A stretch of 64,000 nucleotides of DNA from Ga0077555 sp033764055 (GCA_033764055.1 JANRJI010000155.1:28575-92574), one strand, 5' to 3'. Counted from the stretch's first letter, positions 1 to 8,726 are shown. Numbers and translations: made by a program. Notes: a model not told the origin generated them from the sequence alone.

Positions 1-49
1 CGATCTTCTCCGGGCCGAGGCGGTCGGCGAGCGAGAACGGTTCCGGCAT
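1..49 (-). CDS. 5' end of an unidentified gene (partial)
   Basis: Reading leftwards from an ATG at 49 gives MPEPFSLADRLGPEKI before the window ends. An AGGAG ribosome-binding site lies about 8 bases upstream of this ATG, and the gene follows the E2 gene on the same strand, so it is probably co-transcribed with the 2-oxoacid dehydrogenase genes. Sixteen residues are too few for a confident family call. The LGPEKI segment recalls the N-terminus of Glu/Leu/Phe/Val dehydrogenases, which would fit a branched-chain amino acid operon, but this is a guess. Confidence 0.55.
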   Translation of the reverse strand, partial: MPEPFSLADRLGPEKI

Positions 50-109
50 GTCGCGATGCTCCTGAGGGTATCGATGGGCGGCGGCGAAAGGGATGACGTG
101 TGGTCGCCG

Positions 110-1255
110 TCAGCCGCTGAGCTCGGCGATGGCTGCTGACAGGAAGCGCATCGCCTCGGCGCCCGTCACCGCGCGGTGATCGAAGGTCAGCGACAGCGGC
201 AGCACGCGAACGATGCGCATCTCGCCCTCGACGACGCGGACCGCCGGCTCGATGCGGCCGGCGCCGAGAATGGCGACCTGGGGCGGCATGACGGCCAGCA
301 CCGCGTGCCGGCCGCCGAGCATGCCGAAATTCGACAGCGTGATGGTCTGGCCGCGCAGCTCGGCGAGCGGCACGCTGCGATTGGCGACGTCGCGCTTCAT
401 GGCCTCGAGGCCCGCACGCAGATCGGCGTCCTTGCGGCTCGCCACGTCGCGGAGCACAGGGACGAACAGCCCGTCCGCGGTCTCCATGGCGATGCCGAGA
501 TCGACCTGCGGATGCAGTCGCCGGGCCTTGCGCTTGCCATCGAGCCAAGCGTTGAGCTCGGGTGCGGCGCGACAACCGGCCACGATGGCCCGGGCCAGGC
601 GGATCGTCGGGTCTGCGTCGGCGGGCCAGGCGTCGATGATCGCCTCGTCGGTGACGCTGGCGGAGACGACCTGGGAAGCCGAGCTCGTCATGGCATCGGC
701 CATGGCGCGGCGGACACCTGTCAGTGGCGCATAGCCATCGCCCAGGGCAGCCAGAGGGGCTCCACCCTTGTCGAGGTCCGACATGGTGATGGCGCCGCCG
801 GGTCCGGTGCCCGAGATGGCCGCGATGTCGATGCCGAGCTCGGCCGCGCGCTTGCGCACCGCAGGACTGGCGCGACCATGCGGCAGCGGTGATGGCGTCG
901 CGGTCGATGGCGACCCGGCAGCGGGCACCAGGACCGGCGCACCAGGTGGCGGTGCTCTGGTTGCCGGTGGCGCAGCGCCCGGCAGCGTGCCGACCACGGC
1001 ACCCGCGTCGGCCGTCTCGCCCCCGGTCTCGAATTCAGCCAGCGGCGCTCCGATGAGGATCACGTCGCCGGGCACGCCGAACGTGCGCGCGATGCGTCCG
1101 GACCATGGTGCCGGAATCTCGACCACGGCCTTGGCCGTCTCGACCGAGACCATCGGCTGGTCGGCAATGACGCGGTCCCCGGTCCCAACGTGCCAGGAGA
1201 CGATCTCAGCCTCGGTGAGGCCCTCGCCGAGGTCGGGAAGCAGAAAAGTTGTCAT
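110..1255 (-). CDS. 2-oxoacid dehydrogenase E2, dihydrolipoamide acyltransferase
   Basis: This 381-residue protein is the lipoylated core of a pyruvate or branched-chain 2-oxoacid dehydrogenase complex in the cytoplasm. Domains in order are one lipoyl domain (residues 1-78, lipoyl lysine K42 in VETAKAVVEI), a proline/alanine-rich linker, a peripheral-subunit-binding domain (about 125-160), and the catalytic domain to the C-terminus. The catalytic motif reads FDHRAVTGAEA, so the usual HxxxD aspartate is threonine. From memory some related acyltransferases share this variant, so it need not mean loss of activity. The start overlaps the end of the E1 beta gene by 4 bases (ATGA), showing translational coupling. 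Pyruvate versus branched-chain specificity cannot be settled from the sequence. Confidence 0.93.
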   Translation of the reverse strand: MTTFLLPDLGEGLTEAEIVSWHVGTGDRVIADQPMVSVETAKAVVEIPAPWSGRIARTFGVPGDVILIGAPLAEFETGGETADAGAVVGTLPGAAPPATRAPPPGAPVLVPAAGSPSTATPSPLPHGRASPAVRKRAAELGIDIAAISGTGPGGAITMSDLDKGGAPLAALGDGYAPLTGVRRAMADAMTSSASQVVSASVTDEAIIDAWPADADPTIRLARAIVAGCRAAPELNAWLDGKRKARRLHPQVDLGIAMETADGLFVPVLRDVASRKDADLRAGLEAMKRDVANRSVPLAELRGQTITLSNFGMLGGRHAVLAVMPPQVAILGAGRIEPAVRVVEGEMRIVRVLPLSLTFDHRAVTGAEAMRFLSAAIAELSG

Positions 1256-2232
1256 CGGTGGCTCATGACGTCTCGCGCCGCCGCGGCGATCATGTCAGCG
1301 GTCGGCAAGTAGCTGCCCTCGAGCCGGGGCAGCGGCATCACGCAGTCGAGCCCGGTCACACGGCGAACGGGCGCCAGCAGCGACAGCAGCGCATGCTCGG
1401 CGACACGGGCCGCGATCTCGCCACCGAAGCCGCCGGTCAGCGGCGCCTCGTGGGCGATCACGCAGCGCCCGGTGATCTCGACGGAGCGCAGGATGGAGCT
1501 GGCGTCGAGTGGCGCCAGGGTGGCGACGTCGATGACGGCGGCCTCGATGCCCTCGCTTGCGAGCTGCGCGGCCGCGGCGAGCGCCTCGCGGAGCATGGCG
1601 CCCCAGGCGACGAGGGTCACGTCGCCGCCCTCGCGCAGCGTGAAGCATGTGTCGAGCGGCAGGCCCCGGCCATCGTCGGCGACCTCCTCGCGGACGGAGC
1701 GGTAAAGCCGCTTCGGCTCGAGGAAGACCACCGGATCGGGGTCGCGCACGGCGGATAGGAGCAGCCCGTAGGCCTGGCGTGGGGAGGATGGAATGACCAC
1801 GCGCAGCCCCGGCACGTGGGCGAAGAACGTCTCGACGCTGTCGGAGTGGTGCTCAGGCGCGTGAATGCCGCCGCCATAGGGTGCCCTGAGGACCATCGGG
1901 CACGACAGCCGTCCGCGCGTACGTGTCCTCAGTCGTGCCGCATGGTTCGCCATCTGGTCGATGGTCGGATAGGTGAAGCCGTCGAACTGGATCTCGGCGA
2001 CGGGCCGCAAGCCGCACGCCGCGAGCCCGACCGAAACCCCTGCGATGGCCGTCTCCGCGAGCGGCGTATCGCGCACCCGGTCCGGCCCGAACCTCGCGAG
2101 CAGCCCGTCGGTGGCTCGGAAGACGCCACCGTCCCTGCCGACGTCCTCGCCGAGCACGATCACGCTCGGATCGTCCTGCATGGTCCTCGCCAGCGCCAGC
2201 GTAACGGCCTCGACGAGTGTGATCTCAGCCAT
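1252..2232 (-). CDS. 2-oxoacid dehydrogenase E1 component, beta subunit
   Basis: The 326-residue product is the beta subunit of the thiamine-diphosphate-dependent E1 decarboxylase, which forms an alpha2-beta2 tetramer. The N-terminal transketolase pyrimidine-binding domain shows LGEDVGRDGGVFRATDGL and the FDGFTYPTIDQM segment typical of PdhB/BkdA2. The C-terminal transketolase domain follows from about residue 200. It overlaps the E1 alpha gene by 8 bases (2225-2232) and the E2 gene by 4, so alpha, beta and E2 form one tightly coupled minus-strand transcript. Length matches the family. The substrate could be pyruvate or branched-chain 2-oxoacids. No E3 gene is visible in the window. Confidence 0.95.
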   Translation of the reverse strand: MAEITLVEAVTLALARTMQDDPSVIVLGEDVGRDGGVFRATDGLLARFGPDRVRDTPLAETAIAGVSVGLAACGLRPVAEIQFDGFTYPTIDQMANHAARLRTRTRGRLSCPMVLRAPYGGGIHAPEHHSDSVETFFAHVPGLRVVIPSSPRQAYGLLLSAVRDPDPVVFLEPKRLYRSVREEVADDGRGLPLDTCFTLREGGDVTLVAWGAMLREALAAAAQLASEGIEAAVIDVATLAPLDASSILRSVEITGRCVIAHEAPLTGGFGGEIAARVAEHALLSLLAPVRRVTGLDCVMPLPRLEGSYLPTADMIAAAARDVMSHR

Positions 2233-3319
2233 GGGTGCTCTCCCGGGCTGCGAGGGCGGCGCGCTGGTCCGCGAGAGGAGTGGGCAGGCTCTCGAAGAGG
2301 AAATCGAGCATGTCCGTCGGCGCGGGTGGGGGTGTCGCGAGGTACGTCTCGACGGCGACGTCGATGTCCTTTCGGCAGGCCGCGATCAGCGCCGTCTCGG
2401 CATCCTTGGTCCAGGCGCCCTCGGCCGCGAGATAGGCCCTCAGCCGCGCGATGGGCTCCTCCTTCCAGTGCGGGGAGACGTCGGCGTCGGTGCGGTAGCG
2501 GCGCGCGTCGTCGGCCGTGGTGTGGTCGGTCAGGCGGTATGTGACGGCTTCGATCAGCGTGGCGCCGTGGCCGGACCGGGCCCGCTCGATCGCGCGCGAG
2601 GCGGCATCGCGCACCGCGATCACGTCGTTGCCGTCGACCTGCTCGCCGGGGATGCCCGCGGCGATCGCTTTCTGTGCCAATGTCTCGGCGGCGGTCTGTG
2701 CCGCGCGCGGCACCGAGATCGCCCAGCCGTTGTTGGCGATGACGAAAACGACCGGGACCTGCCATGTGCCGGCGATGTTGAGGGCCTCGTAGAAATCGCC
2801 CTTCGACGTCGCCCCGTCCCCGCCGATCACGACGGAGACGCGCGGCTCACGACGCAGCTTCATCGCCATGCCCACGCCCACGGCGTGGGGGAATTGCGTG
2901 CCGACGGGGATGCAGACCGGAAAGTCCGACCGCGGGCCTTTGAAGTCGGAGCCGCGCTCGTCGCCACCCCAGTAGAGCAGCAGCTCGGTCATGGTGACCC
3001 CGCGCCACAGCATCGCCGCCTGCTCACGGAACGACGGCAGCAGCACGTCCTCGGGCCGCATGGCACTCGCGACACCCACGCCGACGGCCTCCTGGCCGAG
3101 CGCCGAGGCGTAGGTGCCGAGCCGCCCGGTCCGCTGCAGCGCCACCGCCTTCTCGTCGAAGGCGCGGGTCAGCACCATGGCGCGATAGAGCCTGACGAGC
3201 TCGTCCGTCGAGCGTGCGAGATCGGGGAGTCCGCCAGCGGCGCGCCCGTGGGCGTCGAGATAGCTGCAATAGGGGATGCGGAAGGACGCGGCATCCCGTC
3301 TCGCGGAAGCCTCCGGCAT
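2225..3319 (-). CDS. 2-oxoacid dehydrogenase E1 component, alpha subunit
   Basis: This is the alpha subunit of the ThDP-dependent E1 decarboxylase (364 residues from the chosen start). The thiamine-diphosphate motif is clear, beginning GDGATSKGDFYEALN and ending in the NN of VFVIANN about 30 residues later. The N-terminal part resembles branched-chain E1 alpha (RAFDEKAVALQRTGRLGTY). The ATG at 3319 is preferred because GAGG lies 8 bases upstream. The frame also stays open to a GTG at 3376, which would add 19 unlikely residues. It is the first gene of the E1 alpha - E1 beta - E2 transcript. A strong terminator of the upstream minus-strand gene lies at 3477-3515. Confidence 0.94.
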   Translation of the reverse strand: MPEASARRDAASFRIPYCSYLDAHGRAAGGLPDLARSTDELVRLYRAMVLTRAFDEKAVALQRTGRLGTYASALGQEAVGVGVASAMRPEDVLLPSFREQAAMLWRGVTMTELLLYWGGDERGSDFKGPRSDFPVCIPVGTQFPHAVGVGMAMKLRREPRVSVVIGGDGATSKGDFYEALNIAGTWQVPVVFVIANNGWAISVPRAAQTAAETLAQKAIAAGIPGEQVDGNDVIAVRDAASRAIERARSGHGATLIEAVTYRLTDHTTADDARRYRTDADVSPHWKEEPIARLRAYLAAEGAWTKDAETALIAACRKDIDVAVETYLATPPPAPTDMLDFLFESLPTPLADQRAALAARESTHG

Positions 3320-3476
3320 GGTTGCGGCCTCGTGCTGTCGCGGTCTCCCGCCGGCGGCGGGGCTTGATCCAGGCACGAGGCTGATCGGAAAGCGACGCCT
3401 GCCCTATGACATTGATCAACGGCCGGCCGGCCATGTCCGACAAGTCGGCCGCGAGCGCTTCCGTTCCACGATGTGC

Positions 3477-3515
3477 GAAATAAAACGGCCCGGCCACCCA
3501 TCGGGTCGCCGGGCC
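3477..3515 (-). terminator. Rho-independent terminator of the small secreted-protein gene
   Basis: An 8-bp perfect stem (GGCCCGGC at 3487-3494 with GCCGGGCC at 3508-3515) and a 13-base loop are followed on the minus strand by a U-rich tract (GTTTTATTTC at 3486-3477). It lies just downstream of the minus-strand gene ending at 3545 and separates it from the E1 alpha gene. Confidence 0.8.
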
Positions 3516-3544
3516 TGCTGTGCCTCGCGACGGGCCGCGTCCGC

Positions 3545-3877
3545 CTACTTGCAGAGCGTCGCCTGCATCTTGCAGTTGAAACCGAGGCCGCCGGCGCTGC
3601 AGCGCGAGCTGACCTTCGAGACCTTGTATCCGGGCGCCGTCCCGATCTTGCTGCCCGACCCCATGAAGCTCGCCCACGAGCCCCAGTCGGTCGCCTGCAG
3701 CACGGCCTCCCAGGCCTGGAACATGGCGCCGTCCTTGGTCGTATTGGTGCCGCTCGCGGCCTTGTTGACGCAGGTGCCGCCGCCCTTCTTGGCTTGTGCG
3801 TGGGCGGAGCCGCCGGCGCCGATCGCGAGCCCGGCGAGCGCGAGGGTCAGGAGACACGTGCGGGTGTGGCGGAGCAT
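3545..3877 (-). CDS. Small secreted protein of unknown function
   Basis: The product is 110 residues, starting with an N-terminal signal peptide (MLRHTRTC, hydrophobic core, cleavage likely after AHA about residue 27). The mature part has four cysteines (CVNK, SRCSAGG, FNCKMQ, TLCK), suggesting two disulfides in the periplasm. The start at 3877 is chosen over an in-frame ATG at 3907 because GAGGA sits 7 bases upstream and the signal peptide then begins correctly. It stands alone, with its own terminator downstream and a divergent SDR gene upstream. I do not recognise the family. It ends with TAG. Confidence 0.75.
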   Translation of the reverse strand: MLRHTRTCLLTLALAGLAIGAGGSAHAQAKKGGGTCVNKAASGTNTTKDGAMFQAWEAVLQATDWGSWASFMGSGSKIGTAPGYKVSKVSSRCSAGGLGFNCKMQATLCK

Positions 3878-4105
3878 GTCATGGTCCTCGTCGTTGTGGT
3901 TCGTCACGTCGAGATTGCAGACCTTCGCCCTGCACGCCAGTCGTCAGGTTGCCGTCCCGGCGCAGCTCCGGAGAATTGTCGCCGGGGCGTTGCTCCCGTG
4001 CCCCACCTCGAGGTCCATGCAGCACGTCGCGCCCGCCGCGGGGTGCGTATAGACTGCCACGGAATGCCCGTTTCAAAGGGCGCTGCAACTCGGGGAGATG
4101 TGACC

Positions 4106-4858
4106 ATGGCCGACAGGCTCAAAGGCAAGACGGCGTTCTGCACGGCCTCTGGCGCGGGCATCGGGCGGGCGACGGCGCTCGCCTTCGCACGCGAGGGTGC
4201 GCGTGTGATCGCGACGGACCTGAAGCCGGAGAGCATGGCGGGGCTGAAGGAGGCGGGCGTCGCGGAGTGCCTGCAACTCGATCTGCTCGATACGGCCGCC
4301 GTCAATGCCATGGCCGCCCGCGTCGGCCCGGTCGACATCCTCTTCAACTGCGGCGGCTTCGTGCACCACGGCGACGCTCTGCACTGCTCGGAGAAGGACT
4401 GGGACTTCTCCTTCGACCTCAACGTCAAGTCGATGCACCGGGGCATCCAGGCGTTCCTGCCGGGCATGGTCGGGCGCGGCAAAGGCGTGATCATCAACAT
4501 GGCGTCGGGCGCGGGCCCGTCGAAGGCGGTCGCCAACCGCTACGTCTACACCGCGACCAAGGCGGCGGTGGTGGGCCTCACCAAGGCCGTGGCGTTCGAC
4601 TTCATCAAGAAGGGCATCCGCTGCAACTGCATCTGCCCCGGCACCATCCAGTCGCCCTCGCTCGACGACCGCATCGCGGCGCTCGGCCGCGAGGTCGGCG
4701 GCACCGAGAAAGCGCGCCAGATGTTCATCGACCGCCAGCCCATGGGCCGCCTCGGCACCGCCGAGGAGGTGGCCCACGTCGCCGTCTACCTCGCCTCCGA
4801 CGAGAGCGCCTTCACCACCGGCCAGTCGTTCTTCGTGGACGGGGGGTTTGCGCTGTAG
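4106..4858 (+). CDS. Short-chain dehydrogenase/reductase, DHRS6/BDH2-like
   Basis: A 250-residue classical SDR, cytoplasmic and NAD(P)-dependent. It shows a cofactor-binding TASGAGIGRA (variant of TGxxxGIG), the acidic DLKPE after beta-2 suggesting NAD preference, the catalytic serine in NMASGAG, and YxxxK in YVYTATKAA. Long stretches (GFVHHG, EKDWDFS, NVKSM, GIRCNCICPGT, SLDDRI, VYLASDES) match vertebrate DHRS6/BDH2, described as a cytosolic 3-hydroxybutyrate dehydrogenase or 4-oxo-L-proline reductase. Bacterial relatives include sugar-acid dehydrogenases, so the substrate is open. The start is set by GGGAG 8 bases before ATG 4106. The frame is open further upstream but without coding character. 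The stop is TAG. Confidence 0.9.
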   Translation: MADRLKGKTAFCTASGAGIGRATALAFAREGARVIATDLKPESMAGLKEAGVAECLQLDLLDTAAVNAMAARVGPVDILFNCGGFVHHGDALHCSEKDWDFSFDLNVKSMHRGIQAFLPGMVGRGKGVIINMASGAGPSKAVANRYVYTATKAAVVGLTKAVAFDFIKKGIRCNCICPGTIQSPSLDDRIAALGREVGGTEKARQMFIDRQPMGRLGTAEEVAHVAVYLASDESAFTTGQSFFVDGGFAL

Positions 4859-4906
4859 GGGGGTGTGTTTCTCGCAGATCGTAGCGCCGAGTAGCTTGGG
4901 GAAATC

Positions 4907-5692
4907 ATGGATAAAAACGCTAGTAGCGCAGGAGCATCGATCTCATCTTTCATCGTAATTTTGATGGTCTTGTGGTTCGGTGCAGCTTCTTATGGGTTCG
5001 CGTGGCTGCTTAATACTCAGTTCGACACGCCTCAGCTGCGCTCAGCAACGGCCATTGCTTTGGCTTGGCCTTTCGTTGTGCTGGTTGTCGCGTTGCCTGC
5101 GATTTTATTCGTGGGTTCGAACTTTCGCCACTTGCTTAGTCTTAAAAAGACGATTGACGACGCTCCAAGGAAGCTTTCCGAAGCTCTGGATGCCGCGGAT
5201 CTGTTGCGGCAAAATATTGAAGAGACAGGAGGGAATATAACAAATAACATTAATGGGGCGCTCGGTGAAATCGAAGCGCGCCTGACTGCTTTTGAGGGGA
5301 GAATGCAGAGATATGAACTTCACGAGCAGGGTCAAGCTCCGCAAGTGCCGCAGGCGCTTTCACCAAGGGAGCGTCTTGCTGCTCACTTGGAGACTGCTTC
5401 ACAGGTGTTCTATGAGAGTTTGGAGGTTTCGAACAGTGAGCAGACAGAAAGAGGAAAGCAATTAATTGTTACGCGGGGCGGCGGGAATAGAAGTCGTCTG
5501 GTCGAGGAGCTGAAGAGGCGAAAAGCATTTGATCGGATAAATGAAAGACTCAATGACGCGATTGCTGTATACTTAAAAACTGTCTTCGAAAAACAACTAT
5601 CAGCTAGACGCGGTAGCGTAGACGATCAGGACGTAGACAATCTTGACAGGATGAAACAAGAAGCAGTGAATTGCGGAGCCTCATTTGAATAG
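4907..5692 (+). CDS. AT-richer membrane protein of unknown function
   Basis: A 261-residue protein with two N-terminal membrane helices (about residues 12-35 and 48-70). A predominantly helical, charged cytoplasmic region follows (about 75-145, possible coiled coil), then a polar C-terminal half. No known family is recognised. Base composition and codon choice (TTT, ATT, AAA, TTA) are plainly unlike the GC-rich flanking genes, which points to recent acquisition. GGGGA precedes ATG 4907 at short spacing. It ends with TAG and converges on the next gene at 5728. There are no recognisable mobility genes nearby. Confidence 0.75.
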   Translation: MDKNASSAGASISSFIVILMVLWFGAASYGFAWLLNTQFDTPQLRSATAIALAWPFVVLVVALPAILFVGSNFRHLLSLKKTIDDAPRKLSEALDAADLLRQNIEETGGNITNNINGALGEIEARLTAFEGRMQRYELHEQGQAPQVPQALSPRERLAAHLETASQVFYESLEVSNSEQTERGKQLIVTRGGGNRSRLVEELKRRKAFDRINERLNDAIAVYLKTVFEKQLSARRGSVDDQDVDNLDRMKQEAVNCGASFE

Positions 5693-5727
5693 TTGGCGTG
5701 TTTGCGCATGTCGAGCCATTTCGTCCA

Positions 5728-6069
5728 TCAGACCGCGCGGGACGGGCCGAGGAGCAGCGTCCGGGTGTCTCCGTGGCACTGGATCGAGGCAACGAGGAGG
5801 TACGGGAGCAGAAAGCCCGCGCCTCCGAAGAAGGCCATCACCGCAAGCAGCAGGCCGGCCCCAGAGAAGGCGTGCCGCCACGCCACCCATACGGCCGAAA
5901 GGGCCAGCAGCAGCATGAAATCGAGGTTGAACTGGCCGGCCCAGGCGACCTTGGCCATGTCGCCGAAGAACACGGGCAGGAACCCCATCCCGTGACGCGC
6001 AACGACGGCGGCCGTGTAGGTGGCAAGGACGATCCAGCCGAGCACGAGAAAAGCGCGAAAAGCCGTCAT
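5728..6069 (-). CDS. Small integral membrane protein, three predicted helices
   Basis: The 113-residue product has three hydrophobic segments (about residues 4-23, 48-65 and 70-96) separated by short polar loops, including a conserved-looking GQFNLDF before helix 2. It is an inner-membrane protein of unknown function. A strong GAGGAGGGA ribosome-binding site precedes the ATG at 6069. The frame stays open much further upstream, but that part is an antisense shadow of the acetyltransferase gene. It converges with the AT-rich ORFan on the left and diverges from the GNAT gene on the right. Confidence 0.75.
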   Translation of the reverse strand: MTAFRAFLVLGWIVLATYTAAVVARHGMGFLPVFFGDMAKVAWAGQFNLDFMLLLALSAVWVAWRHAFSGAGLLLAVMAFFGGAGFLLPYLLVASIQCHGDTRTLLLGPSRAV

Positions 6070-6298
6070 GCCCGTCCCTCCTCGCCCTGCGGAAGCCGGA
6101 GCCAGGCTTTTGCTCCGCGTCGCGATCGTATGACGTCGACGACGGCCGCGCAATTCGGCGCGCTCCTGGGCGCCGATGCCGAAAGTGCCTGACCTCGGAC
6201 GCCCGCTCTGAGCTTCCCCCTGGCTGGCTCTCCCTAGCCCCGCACCCACCGCCGCTGTAGGCTCCGAGCAACGCGCACCCACCACCCCGGAGCCCCCC

Positions 6299-7051
6299 AT
6301 GCACTCCATCCACGACGACCAGATCCCGCGGGAGATCGACGCGGAGACCGGGCTGCCGATCGGGCCGCGCGTCGATCCGGGTCCCGCGCGCCGGCCGGTG
6401 CCGGTCGCGCTCGACGGGCGGTATTGCCGGCTCGAGCCCATCGATCCCGTGCGTCATCGCGACGATCTCTTCGTCGCCTCGTCGCCCCCGGACGCCAAGC
6501 GGCGCTTCCGCTACCTCTTCGAGGAGCCGCCGGCCTCGCTCGCCGATATGGACGCCTGGCTCGCCAAGGCCGTCGCCTCCTCCGATCCGCTCGTCTTCGC
6601 CGTCATCGACAAGCGCACCGGGCGCTGCGAGGGCCGCCAGACGCTGATGCGCATCACGCCCGAGCAGCGCTGCATCGAGACGGGCAGCATCTACTGGGGC
6701 CCGGCCATCTCGCGGAGCCAGGTCTCCACCGAGGCCAACTACCTGTTCGCGAAGCACGTGTTCGACGATCTCGGCTACCGGCGCTTCGAGTGGAAGTGCG
6801 ACGCGCTCAACGCCCCTTCGCGCGCGGCCGCGGAGCGGTTCGGCTTCACGTACGAGGGCCATTTCCGGCGCGCCGTGATCGTCAAGGGCCGCTCGCGCGA
6901 CACGACCTGGTTCGCCATGGTCGACGACGACTGGCCGGCGCTGAAGGCCGCCTACGAGCGCTGGCTCGATCCTGCCAACTTCGACGCCGCCGGCAAGCAG
7001 CGGACGCGCCTCGCCGATCTGACGGCAGCTGCCCTCGGTCGGACGCCGTGA
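6299..7051 (+). CDS. GNAT N-acetyltransferase, RimJ/RimL type
   Basis: A 250-residue cytoplasmic acetyltransferase. The GNAT fold (about residues 38-215) carries FAVIDKRTGRCEGRQTLMRI, the GSIYWGPAISRSQVSTEA strand and acetyl-CoA-loop region, and the C-terminal KCDALNAPSRAAAERFGFTYEGHFRRAVIVKGRSRDT typical of RimJ/RimL-like enzymes acting on N-termini or small molecules. The C-terminus overlaps the following GTG-start gene by four bases (GTGA at 7048-7051). The substrate is unknown. Confidence 0.9.
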   Translation: MHSIHDDQIPREIDAETGLPIGPRVDPGPARRPVPVALDGRYCRLEPIDPVRHRDDLFVASSPPDAKRRFRYLFEEPPASLADMDAWLAKAVASSDPLVFAVIDKRTGRCEGRQTLMRITPEQRCIETGSIYWGPAISRSQVSTEANYLFAKHVFDDLGYRRFEWKCDALNAPSRAAAERFGFTYEGHFRRAVIVKGRSRDTTWFAMVDDDWPALKAAYERWLDPANFDAAGKQRTRLADLTAAALGRTP

Positions 7052-7497
7052 ACCCGCGGCGGGCCGGCGCCGCCGATCTCGACGCCGTCGTGGCGCTGCA
7101 GCACGCGGCCTACGCGAAGAACCGACCGATCCTCGGGGTCGAGCCGCTGCCGCTGCAGGTGGACTACGCCGACATCCTCGGCCGCATGGAGGTGTGGCTC
7201 GCCGAGCCCGATGGGCGTCTCGACGGCGTGCTGATCCTCGAGCCGCGTCCCGACGACCTGTTGATCTGGTCGGTCGCGACCGACCCGGCCCTCCCGCCGT
7301 CCGGCGTCGGCCGGGCGCTGATCGCGTGGGCCGAGACGCGGGCCCGCGAGATCGGGCGTGACGTCATGCGGCTCTACACGGGCACGCTGCTCACGGACCG
7401 CATCGCGTGGTATGCGCGGCACGGCTATGCAACCGAGCGGGTCGAAGTGTTGCCGGACAGGTCGGTCACGCACATGGTGAAGCGCCTCCCGGCATGA
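7048..7497 (+). CDS. GNAT N-acetyltransferase
   Basis: The 149-residue product is a single GNAT domain: N-terminal RRAGAADLDAVVALQHAAY, central VDGVLILEPRPDDLLIWSVATDPALPPSGVGRALIAWAE containing the acetyl-CoA pyrophosphate loop (SGVGRAL), and C-terminal LYTGTLLTDRIAWYARHGYATER. The start is the GTG at 7048, whose GTGA overlaps the stop of the preceding acetyltransferase. The longer open frame upstream is a shadow. The two acetyltransferases are different subfamilies expressed as a coupled pair, and their targets are unknown. Confidence 0.88.
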   Translation: MNPRRAGAADLDAVVALQHAAYAKNRPILGVEPLPLQVDYADILGRMEVWLAEPDGRLDGVLILEPRPDDLLIWSVATDPALPPSGVGRALIAWAETRAREIGRDVMRLYTGTLLTDRIAWYARHGYATERVEVLPDRSVTHMVKRLPA

Positions 7498-7655
7498 CCG
7501 GTCACTGGCCCTGTTTCCGGTCGGGGGGAGGACGTGGACCGCGCCCCTCGACGCCCCGCACAGTGATTGCGCAGCGGCGCCTTCGTCCCTAGCATGGCCT
7601 CAGAACGGCCCCGTCGTCGGCTCCGACCAACGCTCCGTCACAACAAGGAAACGCA

Positions 7656-8726
7656 ATGGCCACCGCAATTAATACGCTGATCCTGGGCGCGTCCTACGGC
7701 TCGCTGCTCGGCACCAAGCTCGCCATGGGCGGGCACAACGTCACCATGGTCTGCCTGCCGGCCGAGGTCGAGGCGTTCAACACCAACGGCGCCCGCGTGC
7801 GCATGCCGATCAAGGGCCGGGAGGGCCTCGTCGAGATCGATTCGCGCAGGCTCAAAGGGAAGCTCAGCGCGGCCGGCGTCGATGCGGACCCGGCGAAATA
7901 CGATCTCGTCGCGCTCGCCATGCAGGAGCCGCAGTACCGGTCGCCGGGCGTGCGCGAGCTGCTCGATCGCGTCGCCAAATCCGGCAAGCCGTGCATGTCG
8001 ATCATGAACATGCCGCCCCTGCCCTACCTGAAGCGCATCCCCGGCCTCGATACCTCGAAGCTGCGCCACTGCTTCGCCGACGCGACCGTGTGGGACACGT
8101 TCGACCACAAGAGCATGACGCTCTGCAGTCCGGATCCGCAGGCGTTCCGTCCGCCCGAGGAGCCGGTCAACGTGCTGCAGGTTCGCCTGCCGACCAACTT
8201 CAAGTCGGCGCGCTTCGAGTCGGACGCTGCGACGGCGATCCTGAAGCGGCTCGAGGCGGATGTGGACGCGGCGCGCTTCGACGTCGACGGCAAGCCGACC
8301 GAGATCCCCGTCAAGCTCAAGGTGCACGACAGCGTGTTCGTGCCGCTCGCCAAGTGGGCCATGCTCATCGCCGGCAACTACCGCTGCGTCGGGAAGGACG
8401 GCATGCGGCCGATCAAGGAGGCCGTGCACTCCGACATCGAGACGACACGCAGCGTCTACAACTGGGTCGTGAAGCTGTGCGTCTCGCTCGGCGCCGACGA
8501 GAAGGACCTCGTGCCGTTCGAGAAGTACGCCCAGGCGGCGCTGTCGCTCGGCAGCCCGTCTTCGGCCGCCCGTGCTCTTGCAGCCGGCGCCCCCAACATC
8601 GAGCGGGTCGATCTGCGGGTGAAGAGCATCGCGGCGCAGCGCGGCGAGCGCCTCGACGCGCTCGACCCGCCCGTCGAGCTGGTCGAGGGCGGGCTCGCGA
8701 AGAACCGGGCGAAGGTCGCGGGCTGA
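7656..8726 (+). CDS. Ketopantoate-reductase-like NAD(P)-binding oxidoreductase
   Basis: A 356-residue protein whose N-terminus is a Rossmann fold (LILGASYGSLLGTKLAMGGHNVTMVC, residues 8-33) as in 2-dehydropantoate 2-reductase (PanE/ApbA). The C-terminal part (about 195-320) is helical and has KLKVHDSVFVPLAKWAMLIAGNYRC, corresponding to the ketopantoate reductase C-terminal domain. It is longer than PanE (about 300 residues) and differs enough that another 2-oxoacid or opine-like substrate is plausible. AAGGA lies 7 bases upstream of the ATG. It is monocistronic and convergent with the sensor kinase gene. Confidence 0.78.
   Translation: MATAINTLILGASYGSLLGTKLAMGGHNVTMVCLPAEVEAFNTNGARVRMPIKGREGLVEIDSRRLKGKLSAAGVDADPAKYDLVALAMQEPQYRSPGVRELLDRVAKSGKPCMSIMNMPPLPYLKRIPGLDTSKLRHCFADATVWDTFDHKSMTLCSPDPQAFRPPEEPVNVLQVRLPTNFKSARFESDAATAILKRLEADVDAARFDVDGKPTEIPVKLKVHDSVFVPLAKWAMLIAGNYRCVGKDGMRPIKEAVHSDIETTRSVYNWVVKLCVSLGADEKDLVPFEKYAQAALSLGSPSSAARALAAGAPNIERVDLRVKSIAAQRGERLDALDPPVELVEGGLAKNRAKVAG

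Noticed and set aside
5681..6862. Minus-strand open frame of 393 codons crossing the small membrane protein and acetyltransferase genes
   Set aside because: It is a different frame from the membrane protein with its good ribosome-binding site, and antisense to a clear GNAT gene.
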